Assembly (NCBI GenBank): GCA_009763385.1
Contig: CM019831.1
Coordinates: 16,084,080-16,148,079, forward strand
Length of the DNA stretch: 64,000 nucleotides
Source of the DNA: Coix lacryma-jobi var. lacryma-jobi
Lineage: Eukaryota > Streptophyta > Magnoliopsida > Poales > Poaceae
Reading direction: 5' to 3'
This document shows positions 54,680 to 64,000 of this stretch, in pieces (position 1 is the stretch's first letter; each line of letters begins with the position of its first letter). The notes beneath the pieces were generated by a model. That model saw nothing but the letters and a program-made list of their open reading frames with translations, made no database searches and was not told where the DNA came from. A program made the translations under genes and the position numbers.

Positions 54680-56237
54680 TGTAACAACCCACAAATTCCT
54701 ACACCAAAATTCACAACTATAAAATTTTTCTTTTCTTTTTACCTTGCATGATGAGTGTGACAACTTATTTAAGCATATGCATTAACATTAGTAACATAGT
54801 AAGAAACTGAATAACTTATTAATAAGCATATGTGATTTGGCTCTTCTTGGATTTCTTGTGTGAAATGCATCAATACATATATATATAAACTTTGCAAAGC
54901 ATGTTACTTAACAAACCCATAACCTAAGATCAATATTTGGAGTAAGGAGCAACACTAGCACTAGTTAATTAGGAAAGGAAATGGGAAATGGTAGACAGAC
55001 TGACTGGGCCGAAAGCCTTTGCAACCTACCTGCACGGCCAAACCGGCCCAGGTCACCGCGCCCAGCCAACACCCAGAAGGAAGCCACTGCACGATCTCTG
55101 TGGCCCAGCATTGCCATCACGTGCGACCGCTCGCCTTCGCGCTGAGACCCCGACAACCCGACCCCACGCGTCAGCGAGAACCATCTCTGTTCTTCTTCTT
55201 GCGCAAGCCGGAAGGCAGAGCACGGCAACGGCAGCGACCCCACCGAGCCACCTCGGCCGACCACGGCTAACAAATCCCTAACAAACTAGGGAATCTTGCC
55301 CCCTGCAACTGAATTGGAGTCGTGTGGAATCGGAGTGCCTCACGACCCTCGGATCAAGACGCGTAGCCGATCCGCCATCCATCGCGACGGCCCCTGCGCC
55401 CATATAAGCAGAGCCTCGCCGAAGCACTTGATTGGCAGCAAGCGTCGCCACGCTGTGGCGCAACCACTTCACCACACCGCCGAAAGAGAGAGTTGAGGGC
55501 AGAAGAAGGAGGAGAGCCGGAGGCGGAGGCGGGTGGAACCGAGGCGCCGTCGCAAGGATCGCCGGCGCTGGAAGGAAGGCACCGCGAGCGAACACCATCG
55601 ACCCAGGCGCTGCACGGCACTGCTACCGGAGCGTCACTGCATCGAATCGTCCTGCACCGCCACCCTGTCTTCGTCGACACCACGGTGAGCAGCCGCCACG
55701 CCCTTGCTAACCCCGAACTCATGACGGTCATGGCGCTCCGTACCGGAGCGTGTAGGCCAAGGTCACTACGGTCTCGGTTTCGAGCACACAAATACACACT
55801 GGCACATCGGTGTGAGCCCAGACGTTTGGCGCAGAGACCTTGTACGCGCTGAACCGCGGTAACGCGCGACGCCACGGCCTGACCCGCTGCGGCGAACTAA
55901 TGCTCCGATGCTACGGCCCACGGTAGATGAAGCTAGCCATCCGTACGAATTGGGGAGCAGTAGAGGAGTTAGGAAAGAGCGTGTATGCACGAATTTGGCT
56001 GGGAGTGTGCAGAGCCGTCCACGGCAAAGCACCGTCGTAGCTCCGCCGCCAGACCCTCTACGCCGGCCGCTAGGAGCACTGGATCGGGCAATTGGTGGTT
56101 TGGATCGAATCGCCGTAGGAACACGGTTACGCTGGAGCACAGAGTCGAGTCCGAAGAGGAGAAGTTGATCACCGACGCGGGCTCGTCGTTAGCGGGGCGC
56201 CGCCGTAACAAAACAGAGGAGAAAGGGGAGAGAACGC

Positions 56238-56690
56238 CGAGGCTCGAGGTTGAAGGAGGCCTCGAAGCGATTGTCCGATTCGCCCGAGGCATGAGTGAGG
56301 TCTCAGAGAAAACTGCGATTCGCCCGAGGCCTCGAGGCTGAAGGAGGCCTCGAAGCAGTTGTCCGTCTCGTCCGAGGCTCGAGGCTGTAGAAGGCCTCGA
56401 AGCAGTTGTCCGTCACGTCCGAGGCTCGAGGCCGAAGGAGGCCTCGAGGTAATGTCCGTCTCGCCCGAGGCCGAGGCTGTAGGAGGCCTCGAGACCATTT
56501 TCTGATTCGCCCGAGGCTCGAGGCTGAAGAGGCCTCGAGGTAATGTCCGTCTCGCCCGAGGCCGAGGCTGTAGGAGGCCTCGAGACCATTTTCTGATTCG
56601 CCCGAGGCTCGAGGCTGAAGAGGCCTCGAGGTAATGTCCGATTCGTCCGAGGCTCGAGCCGAGGGAGACCACGACTTACTCGAGGGTGGG
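56238..56690. repeat. About ten 40-48-bp GC-rich units with GAGGCCTCGAG hairpins
   Basis: Units begin CGAGG at 56238, 56285, 56325, 56373, 56420, 56466, 56512, 56557, 56603 and 56648. Most contain CTCGAGGC ... GCCTCGAG arms around a short loop. Units at 56466-56556 and 56557-56647 form a 91-bp dimer duplicated almost exactly. Confidence 0.9.
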
Positions 56691-57196
56691 TCTCGACGCC
56701 CTCGAGGCTCACGGTCCGTAAAGCACGCTCGGCCCAGCCTGACCCAAAGCCCAACACGTGACGCTTTGTGTACTCGACACGTGGCGGCCCGGTCTGGCCC
56801 AAGTTCGGCCCAAGCCCGGTCCGCCAGGCCCACTCCGAACCCTGCGATGACGTCATCATGACGTTATGCTGACGTCATCACCCGTGGACCGAGTCAACGC
56901 TGACCGCAAACCCACCTGTCATATTGTACAAATGCACCAGCCAATCAGTTTTGGACACGTGTCAGCACCTGGTTAAATCGGCCATTTGTTATTTTCAGAA
57001 AATAGTATAAACTTCGGAAATTCATAACTAATTCATACGGACTTCAAAAATAGTGATTCAAGTTGCTAAATTCATCTAAAATCGATATCTACCTAATGGT
57101 ACCATGATTGAGTGCATTTGGATCTTTTGAATTTTCATTCGTTCTTTGTGCTATTCTATAGATGTCGCTAATGCGACCGTATTCGTACGTTTTCAG

Positions 57197-58560
57197 AACC
57201 GGAAGGGACGTCTGACAAGGAGGATCACGACTACGAGGAGGAACAAGGCGACGATCAATCTCAAGGTGCCACAGCCCATCCAACCTCGTAGATCCCATTA
57301 CGCATGCTAAAATTACATTTCTAATTTAATGATGCTCACTACAGGACTTGCATGATAGAATTGCTTGTAAGCCCATACCTTGACGCAACCTATCCCCTGC
57401 TACCCAGCTGATAGGATAGATACACGCGCTGCTAATACTATCTTGATCATATATATTATGCTACGGTGAGAACCGGTGCATATCGTTATACGGTGTATAT
57501 CGGGGAGTGTGCTGCGTGTGTTTTGGGTGAGTATGGTGGTGAGGGTTGTGTCGACCGAGCCGGAATATACGACGAGCCTAGTGCAAGTCTTGCCGTGGGG
57601 CATATCTGGAGGCCCCTGTGGTGTAAAACCTGTGGCGGGTTAAATGGTGACATGAGGTGGATCCGGGTGTGAGCCGTTGGTGGAACCCGGATCAGGAGCG
57701 TGCTGTGGTGGCACATATAATGAAAACCTTTGAGAAGATATTCCGGCTTAGTCACCCTAGATTGGTGCGGGATCTGGACCACGGGGAAATACCTTTACAT
57801 GCCACTCGCTCCTTATGGACGGGGACGGTCGGACTACCTGGTAGGGTGATGCCACTACTACTAGGCGAGAGAGTGCGAGGAAGGTACGGGTATCAGAGTC
57901 CCACACCCTTCCGAGACGATCGCGGCTCCCCCTACGGGAGAGGGAACGTGACTTCACAGACTTAGCCACCCAGACATACTTGAGGTGAATCCAGGGCTGA
58001 GTGGTAGGGTGGCATTACTCTAGGCTGGCAAGCGATCGGTATCCGCCTAGGCACATCCGGGGTGCTGATGATGGCGATCTTGTGGATATTGTAGAACCTC
58101 TGCAGAGTGTATGGTTGATCGATCGATACGTTAGCCAACTTGTTGGCTGCGGACCTTTTTCCCTGACCTTTTGCCGACTAGTGAGAGCTTCTCTCTTCTC
58201 CCTCTGGTAAGAGTGTGCCGGCCGTGAGTCAGGTGAGACTGCGGGCCGTTGAGACAAAGGCTGGGAGGGAGCTGGCCTCTGTCGACTGAGCGAGAGTATG
58301 TGTGTGTGGGTGGGAATGGTGTATTGGTGATGGATATGGTGATGAGTTGAAATGGTGAAACATGATAAACATACATAATTATTATACTGTTATGCATAGG
58401 AAAACCTAGCCGTTTAGGTCTGAATTTTTTTTACCTATTGCATCCACTACCACATATAATTCATATATAGGATGGGAAAGTGTGGCCAGTACAAATCGTA
58501 CTGAAAATTGAGGTTTCAGGTTCCGAGGAGGAGTACCACTCCGAGGAGTTCGATGAGTAG
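57197..58560 (+). CDS. Putative spliced acidic C-terminal reading frame within the LTR
   Basis: Exon A 57197-57265 follows an acceptor (ACGTTTTCAG) and ends before GTGCC. Exon B 58520-58560 follows GAGGTTTCAG. Joined, the phase is maintained through a Gly codon (G + GT). The frame reads PEGTSDKEDHDYEEEQGDD, QSQ, then GSEEEYHSEEFDE and TAG. An acidic tail with a conserved phase across an intron is unlikely by chance, but upstream exons and a start codon are not identified. It could be the 3' end of a protein encoded in the LTR leader. Low-moderate confidence. Confidence 0.35.
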
Positions 58561-58806
58561 GGGGTTTTCGCTTCTACGCTCAAGTGTGGAGTTCGATCGC
58601 GCTTCTTCGTCTACAAGCTGTTTCGGATGGTGTTTATTTAAATTCTCGCCTGTTGGCAATGTAATAAATGTAATACCGTATTAAGTACCTTTATTCGAAG
58701 TATGGATTATGATAATTAACTGGATTATCGGGTAATTTGACTCGAAAGAGTTTCATTACACTTGACTCTGTGGATTTTCCCTTCACTGAAAATCAGGTCA
58801 TTTCAG

Positions 58807-58820
58807 TTGGTATCAAAGCC
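58807..58820 (+). promoter_or_regulatory. Primer-binding site, initiator-Met tRNA type
   Basis: TTGGTATCAAAGCC lies one base after the LTR. It resembles the common plant primer-binding site TGGTATCAGAGCC, with A for G at one position. Confidence 0.8.
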
Positions 58821-58970
58821 ATGCTTGACCTTAGGACGGAAACCCTAGAAAATGGACGTTAGAAACAGGAAGCCAATCTCCTTCGGTTATATACCGACCC
58901 TGCATTTACTTTTTCAATGCAAGGCTTATCTTACTATGGACTTGCTAACCTTAGCTTTTGAAACGTGCAG

Positions 58971-60194
58971 ATAGAGACAACCCCGGTGTATCCGCCGCTA
59001 GGACCTTTGCTCAGCCTTACTGCAAAGTGTGTTTCCAACGGCGAAGGGATCGCAGGAATTCCACTTACCCTGCGTGAGGTCCTCATGGAATTAGGAGTCC
59101 CAGTTGATCAAATTCTGTATACTTGCTCTGGAGAGCCAGCACCCGAGGGCGGACTCAGGGCACCTATAGTGGCGAGACTGGAGATACCCGCAAGTCAGAC
59201 CCTGCCGTCCGTTCCAGCTTGCTCAGAGATGGTGATTGGAGAGACCATTGAGGAGTGCGTGCAGGCAGTGTCCTTTCAAGCACTCAAGGTTGTAACACGA
59301 GACAACAGAGACCACTTGAAGAAAACAGAGTTCCGGTTACTACCCCAGGCCTTACACCCTCACCTCACTCAGGTTGAGCAGGAGCATGCCTACACCCAGA
59401 CTGTACTTGCCGAAGCTGATCCCTGCCTGCGCACCACAGCTTACCATTTGTATGACCTGAACAGCTATGCAAGTCACCTTGAGCTCAAACAGACTGCAGC
59501 TCGCAACCACCTGATGGAGTGCCAGGAGGCGACCAAGATTGAGAGATCCGTTCAGGAGGAACTAAGAGCTACTATAGCAAAACTACAAGACAAGTTGGAG
59601 CGACAAGAGGAAAGGCACAAGGCGGAAGTGGCAGATCTGCGATACAAGGCTGCAGATTTGGGAAATGACAACTGGTTTCTGGGCTGTCGAGTGCTGGAAT
59701 TGCAAAGGAATCTAGAAGAAAGGACCGAAGCAATGAACCAGAGTTGGAATCGGAAGAAGAATCAAGGCATGGAGTTTCTGAAACTTCAAAACAAGGTGAA
59801 GGCCCTGGAACAGGAAGTCAAGGAGATGCAGGTGAAAGCGTTGCGTAACCAAGGCCACCTGATAGAATATGTCAAGAACACAGAGTACTTACAAGAGAAA
59901 TGCGAGCGAACTCGGGATGCTTGGAAGAAGTCAGACAAAAAGCGACTCAGGGAAATGAAGGGCATCTGGGAGAAACTACCCAAAGAAGAACGTGTCAAAA
60001 TCCGACCCAGGACTGAGGAATTTGAGCTGGCACCCACCCGACTCAACCTCGACGCTTGCCCTGTTCTACCTGGAGCCAAGCCTACTGAAGAGCTTGCCGA
60101 AGCGCTTAAGTATGTAGCCCGACTCCACAAGACTAACGAGGACATCGAAGCTGAGGACAGTCGCTTCCCGGAAGCAGTGTACGGGCAGGAGTAG
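58971..60194 (+). CDS. Extra coiled-coil ORF between LTR and gag
   Basis: One open frame of about 407 residues runs to the TAG at 60192-60194. It has no ATG at its head: the first codons follow an acceptor-like ACGTGCAG. An ATG at 58852 (ATGGAC) with donor GTTAGA would join in phase after a 113-nt intron; otherwise the first internal ATG is 59083. The N-terminal third (PVYPPLGPLLSLTAKC, IPLTLREVLMELGVP) looks globular. About residues 165-330 are charged heptad-rich sequence typical of a coiled coil (EELRATIAKLQDKLERQEER, LQNKVKALEQEVKEMQVKAL). I do not recognise it as a host protein. Extra ORFs upstream of gag are known in Ogre/Tat-type elements; here the pol type differs. The role is unknown. 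Confidence 0.7.
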   Translation: METTPVYPPLGPLLSLTAKCVSNGEGIAGIPLTLREVLMELGVPVDQILYTCSGEPAPEGGLRAPIVARLEIPASQTLPSVPACSEMVIGETIEECVQAVSFQALKVVTRDNRDHLKKTEFRLLPQALHPHLTQVEQEHAYTQTVLAEADPCLRTTAYHLYDLNSYASHLELKQTAARNHLMECQEATKIERSVQEELRATIAKLQDKLERQEERHKAEVADLRYKAADLGNDNWFLGCRVLELQRNLEERTEAMNQSWNRKKNQGMEFLKLQNKVKALEQEVKEMQVKALRNQGHLIEYVKNTEYLQEKCERTRDAWKKSDKKRLREMKGIWEKLPKEERVKIRPRTEEFELAPTRLNLDACPVLPGAKPTEELAEALKYVARLHKTNEDIEAEDSRFPEAVYGQE

Positions 60195-60493
60195 GTGTGA
60201 GTGATGACCCTGCGTGGTCATGTGATGAGTTCCAGTGTGTGTCACCCATGAGATGTATTCCAGAGTTGTACCCACGATGCGTAGTACGAATAAATTATTT
60301 ATTAATTAAGAAAAAAAAACATGTTATGAGTGTTCGGATTTTATTGCGTCTTATGGATCTTTATCGCTTCTTTGTTTGAGTGCAGGATAGAATAATGATT
60401 TCTTTAACTCGTTGAAATAACTCCAATAAAACTTAAAAGCAATGATTAAACAAATAACATATATACTAAAACTCTATCTATTCTATGACACAG
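60195..60493. other. Inter-ORF region with possible intron
   Basis: A GTGAGT donor-like sequence sits at 60197-60202 and an acceptor-like CTATGACACAG touches the gag ATG at 60494. An intron here, or a longer one from the leader, would bring gag near the 5' end of the message. Confidence 0.35.
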
Positions 60494-63400
60494 ATGTCGC
60501 TACGCCGCTCAGTACGTCTGAGCCACCCGCGTGATCTGACTCCTGAACCCGCTGTAAGAGCTGGGCGATTCCGTGGACGAGGACGCGGGGCTGGAAACGG
60601 TCGTGGCCGTGGAGGAAGACGTGGAGTACCATTCAATATGGAGCAGACGCCACCACCAGCAGAGGATGACCATGTGCCCGCTGATGATCACGTGCCAATC
60701 GGCGCGGCACCACCGCCTCCACCACCGCCAGCACCACCAAGTCTGGCTGAAGTGATGGCTCAACAGACTCAGCTGCTAGCTGCACTCGTAGAGGGTGCAA
60801 ATCGTCGCAATGGTGGTCAATACAATGACTTTCAGAGGAAGCTTGAAGGATTCATCAAACTCAGGCCACCTACCTATGATGGCACCGATCCTGATCCACT
60901 CGCTGCCAACGACTGGCTACGTGAGGTGGAAAAGAAGCTCGACCTTACCATGCTGTCCGATGAAGAGTGTGTTGGAGCCGCTACCCATCAGCTCACTGGT
61001 GCAGCCCGCGCTTGGTGGGACAGTTTCAGTGACTCTCATGAGAATCCAGCTGGGATTACTTGGGATGAGTTCGTGGAAGCTTTCACTGTCTATCACGTTC
61101 CTGAAGGCGTGATGCAAGCTAAAGCAGAAGAGTTTCGTAACATTAAGATGGGGAATGAGAAGGTTACTGAGTACACCACCCGCTTCACCAACCTACTTCG
61201 CTTTGCGCCACTTTCTATAGTGACCAGCGAAGAAGAGAAGTTGTACTACTATCGCAAGGGTCTCAGTTCTCGCATCAAGGTGAATATGGGAGGAGTTAAG
61301 AGTCACACTCTGCGCGACCTCATAGATCGCAGCATCCAGATCGAAAAGGATCGGAATGAAGCTGGAGAAGAGTTCAGAGAGAGGAAGCGCAAGGCAGATG
61401 GTTCCTTTCGTCACCCTGAACGCAAGAAGGCACGAGTGACCCATGTTACCAGTTACTCTCGCCCTGGACCCAGTAGGAGCAGAGGCTCACATTCTGCTCA
61501 ATACACTCGCTCATACCAGGACCGTACTCCGGCTCGCACTCAGGATCATTCAGGAAGCTTTCGTGCGTCACAAGACCGTACTGCTCAGAATCGCACTACA
61601 CAGAATGCAACCACTTGGAAGGCACCCACACCAACTTCTACCAGTGGTATGCCTTGGACATGTTTCAAGTGTGGACAGCCTGGCCACAAGATTGCCAACT
61701 GCCCAGAAAATGCCAAAGCCCAAAAGGCACCACCAAGAGCTCAACCTCAACCCCGGGAATCTGCTCCCCGTGGTCGCCTTACTCACTTGAATGCTGAGGA
61801 TGCCCAAGATGCCCCAGATGTGGTGTACGGTATGTTTTTGGTTAACGGCATTAGAGCATCAGTTCTTTTCGATTCAGGAGCTACATGTTCTTACATATCA
61901 TCAAAGTTTGCACATGAGCATTGCATTCCGGTCAGCCCACGCCAACTTCCAATCATAACTAGCTCACCCTTGGGAGACCTAAAAAGTACCCATATATGTA
62001 AGGGAGTGAAATTAACCATCGAGGGATTAGTTTTTACAGCCGACCTAACCCTACTACCTTCTACCAGCTTAGAGGTTATTTTAGGAATGGACTGGTTAAC
62101 CAAACACCGGAGTATTATATCTTGCTCACCCAGATACATCCAAATAACCCATCCAACAGGCCAAGCCGTACGATGCACACCCCAAACCGAGAAAACCTCT
62201 AACCTCCTGTGTGCCCTTAAAACCAGGGTCAAACCCCAGGACAAACCTTTGACAGTGGATGATGTGCCCGTAGTCAGAGATCATACCGATGTGTTTCCGG
62301 AGGAAATACCAGGTATGCCCCCAGAACGGGAAGTGGAGTTTGTGATTAATTTATTACCGGGAACAGGGCCTATAGCCAAAAGACCATATCGCATGTCTGT
62401 TGATGAATTGGCTGAATTAAAGAAACAGTTAAAGGAACTTACTGATAAGGGATATATCAGGCCTAGTGCATCACCTTGGGGTTCCCCTGTACTGTTTGTG
62501 AGGAAGAAGGATGGCACAATGAGGATGTGTGTTGATTATAGGAGCCTGAATGCGGTGACTATCAAGAACAAATACCCGTTGCCGAGGATTGATGACCTGC
62601 TTGATCAGTTGCGGGGTGCTAAGTACTTTTCCAAGATTGATCTTCGATCAGGGTATCACCAGATGAGGATCAGAGAAATTGATATTTCCAAAACAGCCTT
62701 TGTCACGAGGTATGGACAGTATGAATTCACAGTGGTACCATTTGGACTCACAAATGCACCTGCTTATTTCATGAACATGATGAATAAGGTGTTTATGGAG
62801 GAGTTAGATAAGTTTGTCGTAGTATTCATTGACGACATTCTTATATACTCAGCCACAGCGGAAGAGCATGAGTTACATTTGAGGACTGTACTTGAGAGAT
62901 TGGCACAAAATCTGCTTTATGCTAAGTTCAGCAAATGTGAGTTCTGGCTTGAAGAAGTGACATTTCTGGGACACGTACTATCAGCTGAAGGAGTAGCTGT
63001 TGATCCCACGAAAATAGAAGCTATCAGGGATTGGGAATCACCTCGTAATGTGGGTGAAATCAGAAGTTTTCTAGGACTGGCGGGATATTATCGCCGATTC
63101 ATTGAGAATTTCTCAAAGATCGCTCGCCCGATGACCAATTTGTTGAAAAAGACACAGAACTTTGAATGGTCAGATGAATGTGAGAATAGTTTCCTTGAGT
63201 TAAAGAAGAGACTTACTACCACCCCTGTGTTGGCTCTGCCCGACATCAATCAGAGTTTTGTAGTCTATTGTGACGCCTCCCGTCAAGGACTTGGATGCGT
63301 TTTGATGCAGAATGGAAAAGTAATAGCATATGCCTCTCGACAGCTGAAAGACCACGAGCAGCGATACCCCACTCATGATCTCGAGCTTGCAGCTGTAGTA

Positions 63401-64000
63401 CATGCACTAAAGATTTGGAGACACTATTTGATAGGCAACCAGTGCGATATTTATACCGATCACAAGAGCCTAAAATATTTCTTTACTCAAGAAGACCTAA
63501 ATATGAGGCAGCGCCGATGGCTCGAACTTATTAAAGATTATGATCTGGAAATTCACTATCACCCAGGAAAGGCCAATGTTGTGGCAGATGCACTTAGTCG
63601 CAAGAGTTATTGTCACACCCTAATAGCGGAATCTGTGCCAGCTGAACTGAAGGAGGAAATTGATCACTTCCAGTTAGAAATCCTACCGCATGGAATGCTG
63701 AATGAGTTACGGATCCAATACACCCTCACAGATAGAATCCGCAAAGTCCAGGAGAATTGTGAAGAAATGGAGCATATCCGGAGCTTGATGAAGCTTGGGT
63801 GTCGCACCGATCACCGAGAAGATGACCAAGGAACTCTTTGGTACAAGGATCGAATATGTGTACCCAATAACCCGGAGCTTCGCAATGAAATTTTGACTGA
63901 GGCACATAGCTCTAAGTATAGCATTCACCCTGGAGGGGCCAAAATGTATCAAGATTTGAAGAAACACTTCTGGTGGAAAGGCATGAAAACCTCTGTAGCA
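60494..64000 (+). CDS. Gypsy gag-pol polyprotein, partial, no breaks seen
   Basis: ATG at 60494 (MSLRRSVRLSHPRD), an Arg/Gly-rich head (FRGRGRGAGNGRGRG), then Gag (LAANDWLREVEKKLD, GAARAWWDSF). Approximate residues: zinc knuckle CFKCGQPGHKIANC 390-403; protease Asp in LFDSGAT at 460; RT with VDYRSLN at 679-685 and catalytic FIDD at 778-781; RNase H Asp in VVYCDAS at 927; start of the integrase zinc domain (EAHSSKYSIHPGG) at 1137. The frame is open for 1169 codons to the window edge with no stop or frameshift. A single gag-pol frame is typical of plant chromoviruses. It supplies particle protein, protease, RT, RNase H and integrase. The remaining integrase, any chromodomain and the 3' LTR lie outside. 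Confidence 0.95.
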   Translation, partial: MSLRRSVRLSHPRDLTPEPAVRAGRFRGRGRGAGNGRGRGGRRGVPFNMEQTPPPAEDDHVPADDHVPIGAAPPPPPPPAPPSLAEVMAQQTQLLAALVEGANRRNGGQYNDFQRKLEGFIKLRPPTYDGTDPDPLAANDWLREVEKKLDLTMLSDEECVGAATHQLTGAARAWWDSFSDSHENPAGITWDEFVEAFTVYHVPEGVMQAKAEEFRNIKMGNEKVTEYTTRFTNLLRFAPLSIVTSEEEKLYYYRKGLSSRIKVNMGGVKSHTLRDLIDRSIQIEKDRNEAGEEFRERKRKADGSFRHPERKKARVTHVTSYSRPGPSRSRGSHSAQYTRSYQDRTPARTQDHSGSFRASQDRTAQNRTTQNATTWKAPTPTSTSGMPWTCFKCGQPGHKIANCPENAKAQKAPPRAQPQPRESAPRGRLTHLNAEDAQDAPDVVYGMFLVNGIRASVLFDSGATCSYISSKFAHEHCIPVSPRQLPIITSSPLGDLKSTHICKGVKLTIEGLVFTADLTLLPSTSLEVILGMDWLTKHRSIISCSPRYIQITHPTGQAVRCTPQTEKTSNLLCALKTRVKPQDKPLTVDDVPVVRDHTDVFPEEIPGMPPEREVEFVINLLPGTGPIAKRPYRMSVDELAELKKQLKELTDKGYIRPSASPWGSPVLFVRKKDGTMRMCVDYRSLNAVTIKNKYPLPRIDDLLDQLRGAKYFSKIDLRSGYHQMRIREIDISKTAFVTRYGQYEFTVVPFGLTNAPAYFMNMMNKVFMEELDKFVVVFIDDILIYSATAEEHELHLRTVLERLAQNLLYAKFSKCEFWLEEVTFLGHVLSAEGVAVDPTKIEAIRDWESPRNVGEIRSFLGLAGYYRRFIENFSKIARPMTNLLKKTQNFEWSDECENSFLELKKRLTTTPVLALPDINQSFVVYCDASRQGLGCVLMQNGKVIAYASRQLKDHEQRYPTHDLELAAVVHALKIWRHYLIGNQCDIYTDHKSLKYFFTQEDLNMRQRRWLELIKDYDLEIHYHPGKANVVADALSRKSYCHTLIAESVPAELKEEIDHFQLEILPHGMLNELRIQYTLTDRIRKVQENCEEMEHIRSLMKLGCRTDHREDDQGTLWYKDRICVPNNPELRNEILTEAHSSKYSIHPGGAKMYQDLKKHFWWKGMKTSVA

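Larger units (their letters stand above)
54680..58805 (+). repeat. 5' LTR of the gypsy element (about 4.1 kb)
   Basis: Starts TGTAACAACCC and ends TCATTTCA just before the primer-binding site. 4126 bp is long for an LTR. It contains a CATATAAG TATA-like box near 55402, GC-rich leader-like sequence at 55390-56200, a hairpin-forming tandem repeat at 56238-56690 and two splice-ready acidic exons (57197-57265 and 58520-58560). The start is inferred from the TG and sequence style. The partner LTR is outside the window. Confidence 0.8.
54680..64000 (+). mobile_element. Ty3/gypsy LTR retrotransposon, left part, open at window end
   Basis: The order is LTR (54680-58805), primer-binding site (58807-58820), an extra coiled-coil ORF (58971-60194), then gag-pol from 60494 to the window edge. 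The domain order protease, RT, RNase H, integrase is that of gypsy elements. The long LTR and sequence style suggest a Del/Tekay-type chromovirus, but the chromodomain would lie beyond the window. No break is seen in gag-pol, so this copy may be young. Confidence 0.93.

Noticed and set aside
54965..56861. Many 60-170-codon frames on both strands
   Set aside because: They lie in the GC-rich gypsy LTR and its hairpin repeat. None has a recognisable domain.

Overview
The window is nuclear DNA from a grass, most likely a panicoid of the maize, sorghum, sugarcane and Miscanthus group. The basis is the mix of repeats: Stowaway and Tourist-like MITEs, PIF/Harbinger and CACTA elements with TTTGCCGAGTG subterminal repeats, hAT MITEs, small Helitrons, and Ty1/copia and Ty3/gypsy elements inserted into each other. 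The species assignment is inference. Host genes are few. I support two tandem paralogues of an unrecognised nuclear-type protein, one small secreted cysteine-rich peptide gene, and the broken start of another gene.

Layout. 1-2106 is the 3' end of a decayed copia element with a short LTR. 2107-5296 holds MITEs. 5297-14256 is a copia element with a perfect 5-bp target duplication (AAATC) but many coding breaks. Its 3' LTR is split by a 2.59-kb solo LTR (11298-13887, target duplication GGATC). The copia element itself sits in the 5' exon of an older gene, whose next exon survives at 14491-14593. 14600-18600 has no recognised gene. 18601-20507 is a 953-bp foldback element present twice in tandem, almost identical. 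20729-27784 holds paralogues A and B, flanking a 4.6-kb PIF/Harbinger element rebuilt as a head-to-head inverted repeat. 28288-35800 has two Helitron ends, MITEs and several tandem arrays. 35800-43500 is repeat-rich and contains a three-level nest of CACTA, hAT MITE and Stowaway. 43813-47632 is a second, nearly complete PIF/Harbinger element with both of its genes. 48882-50408 is a non-autonomous CACTA element carrying a Pol III-like box pair and a cluster of G-boxes. 50703-51238 is the cysteine-rich peptide gene. 52658-53914 is a 5'-truncated LINE. 54680-64000 is the left part of a large gypsy element: a 4.1-kb LTR, a primer-binding site, an extra coiled-coil ORF, and a gag-pol frame that stays open to the window edge.

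Most interesting points. (1) The inverted-repeat Harbinger locus has the architecture of a natural hairpin silencer. (2) The gypsy element has an extra upstream ORF and a spliced acidic reading frame inside its LTR. (3) The solo LTR contains a 36-bp-period hairpin array in which stem sequences change but pairing is kept, and six pairs of an 11-bp palindrome spaced about two helical turns apart. (4) The twin foldback element and the A/B protein family are also notable. Everything here was read by eye: similarity values are impressions, and no database search was possible.
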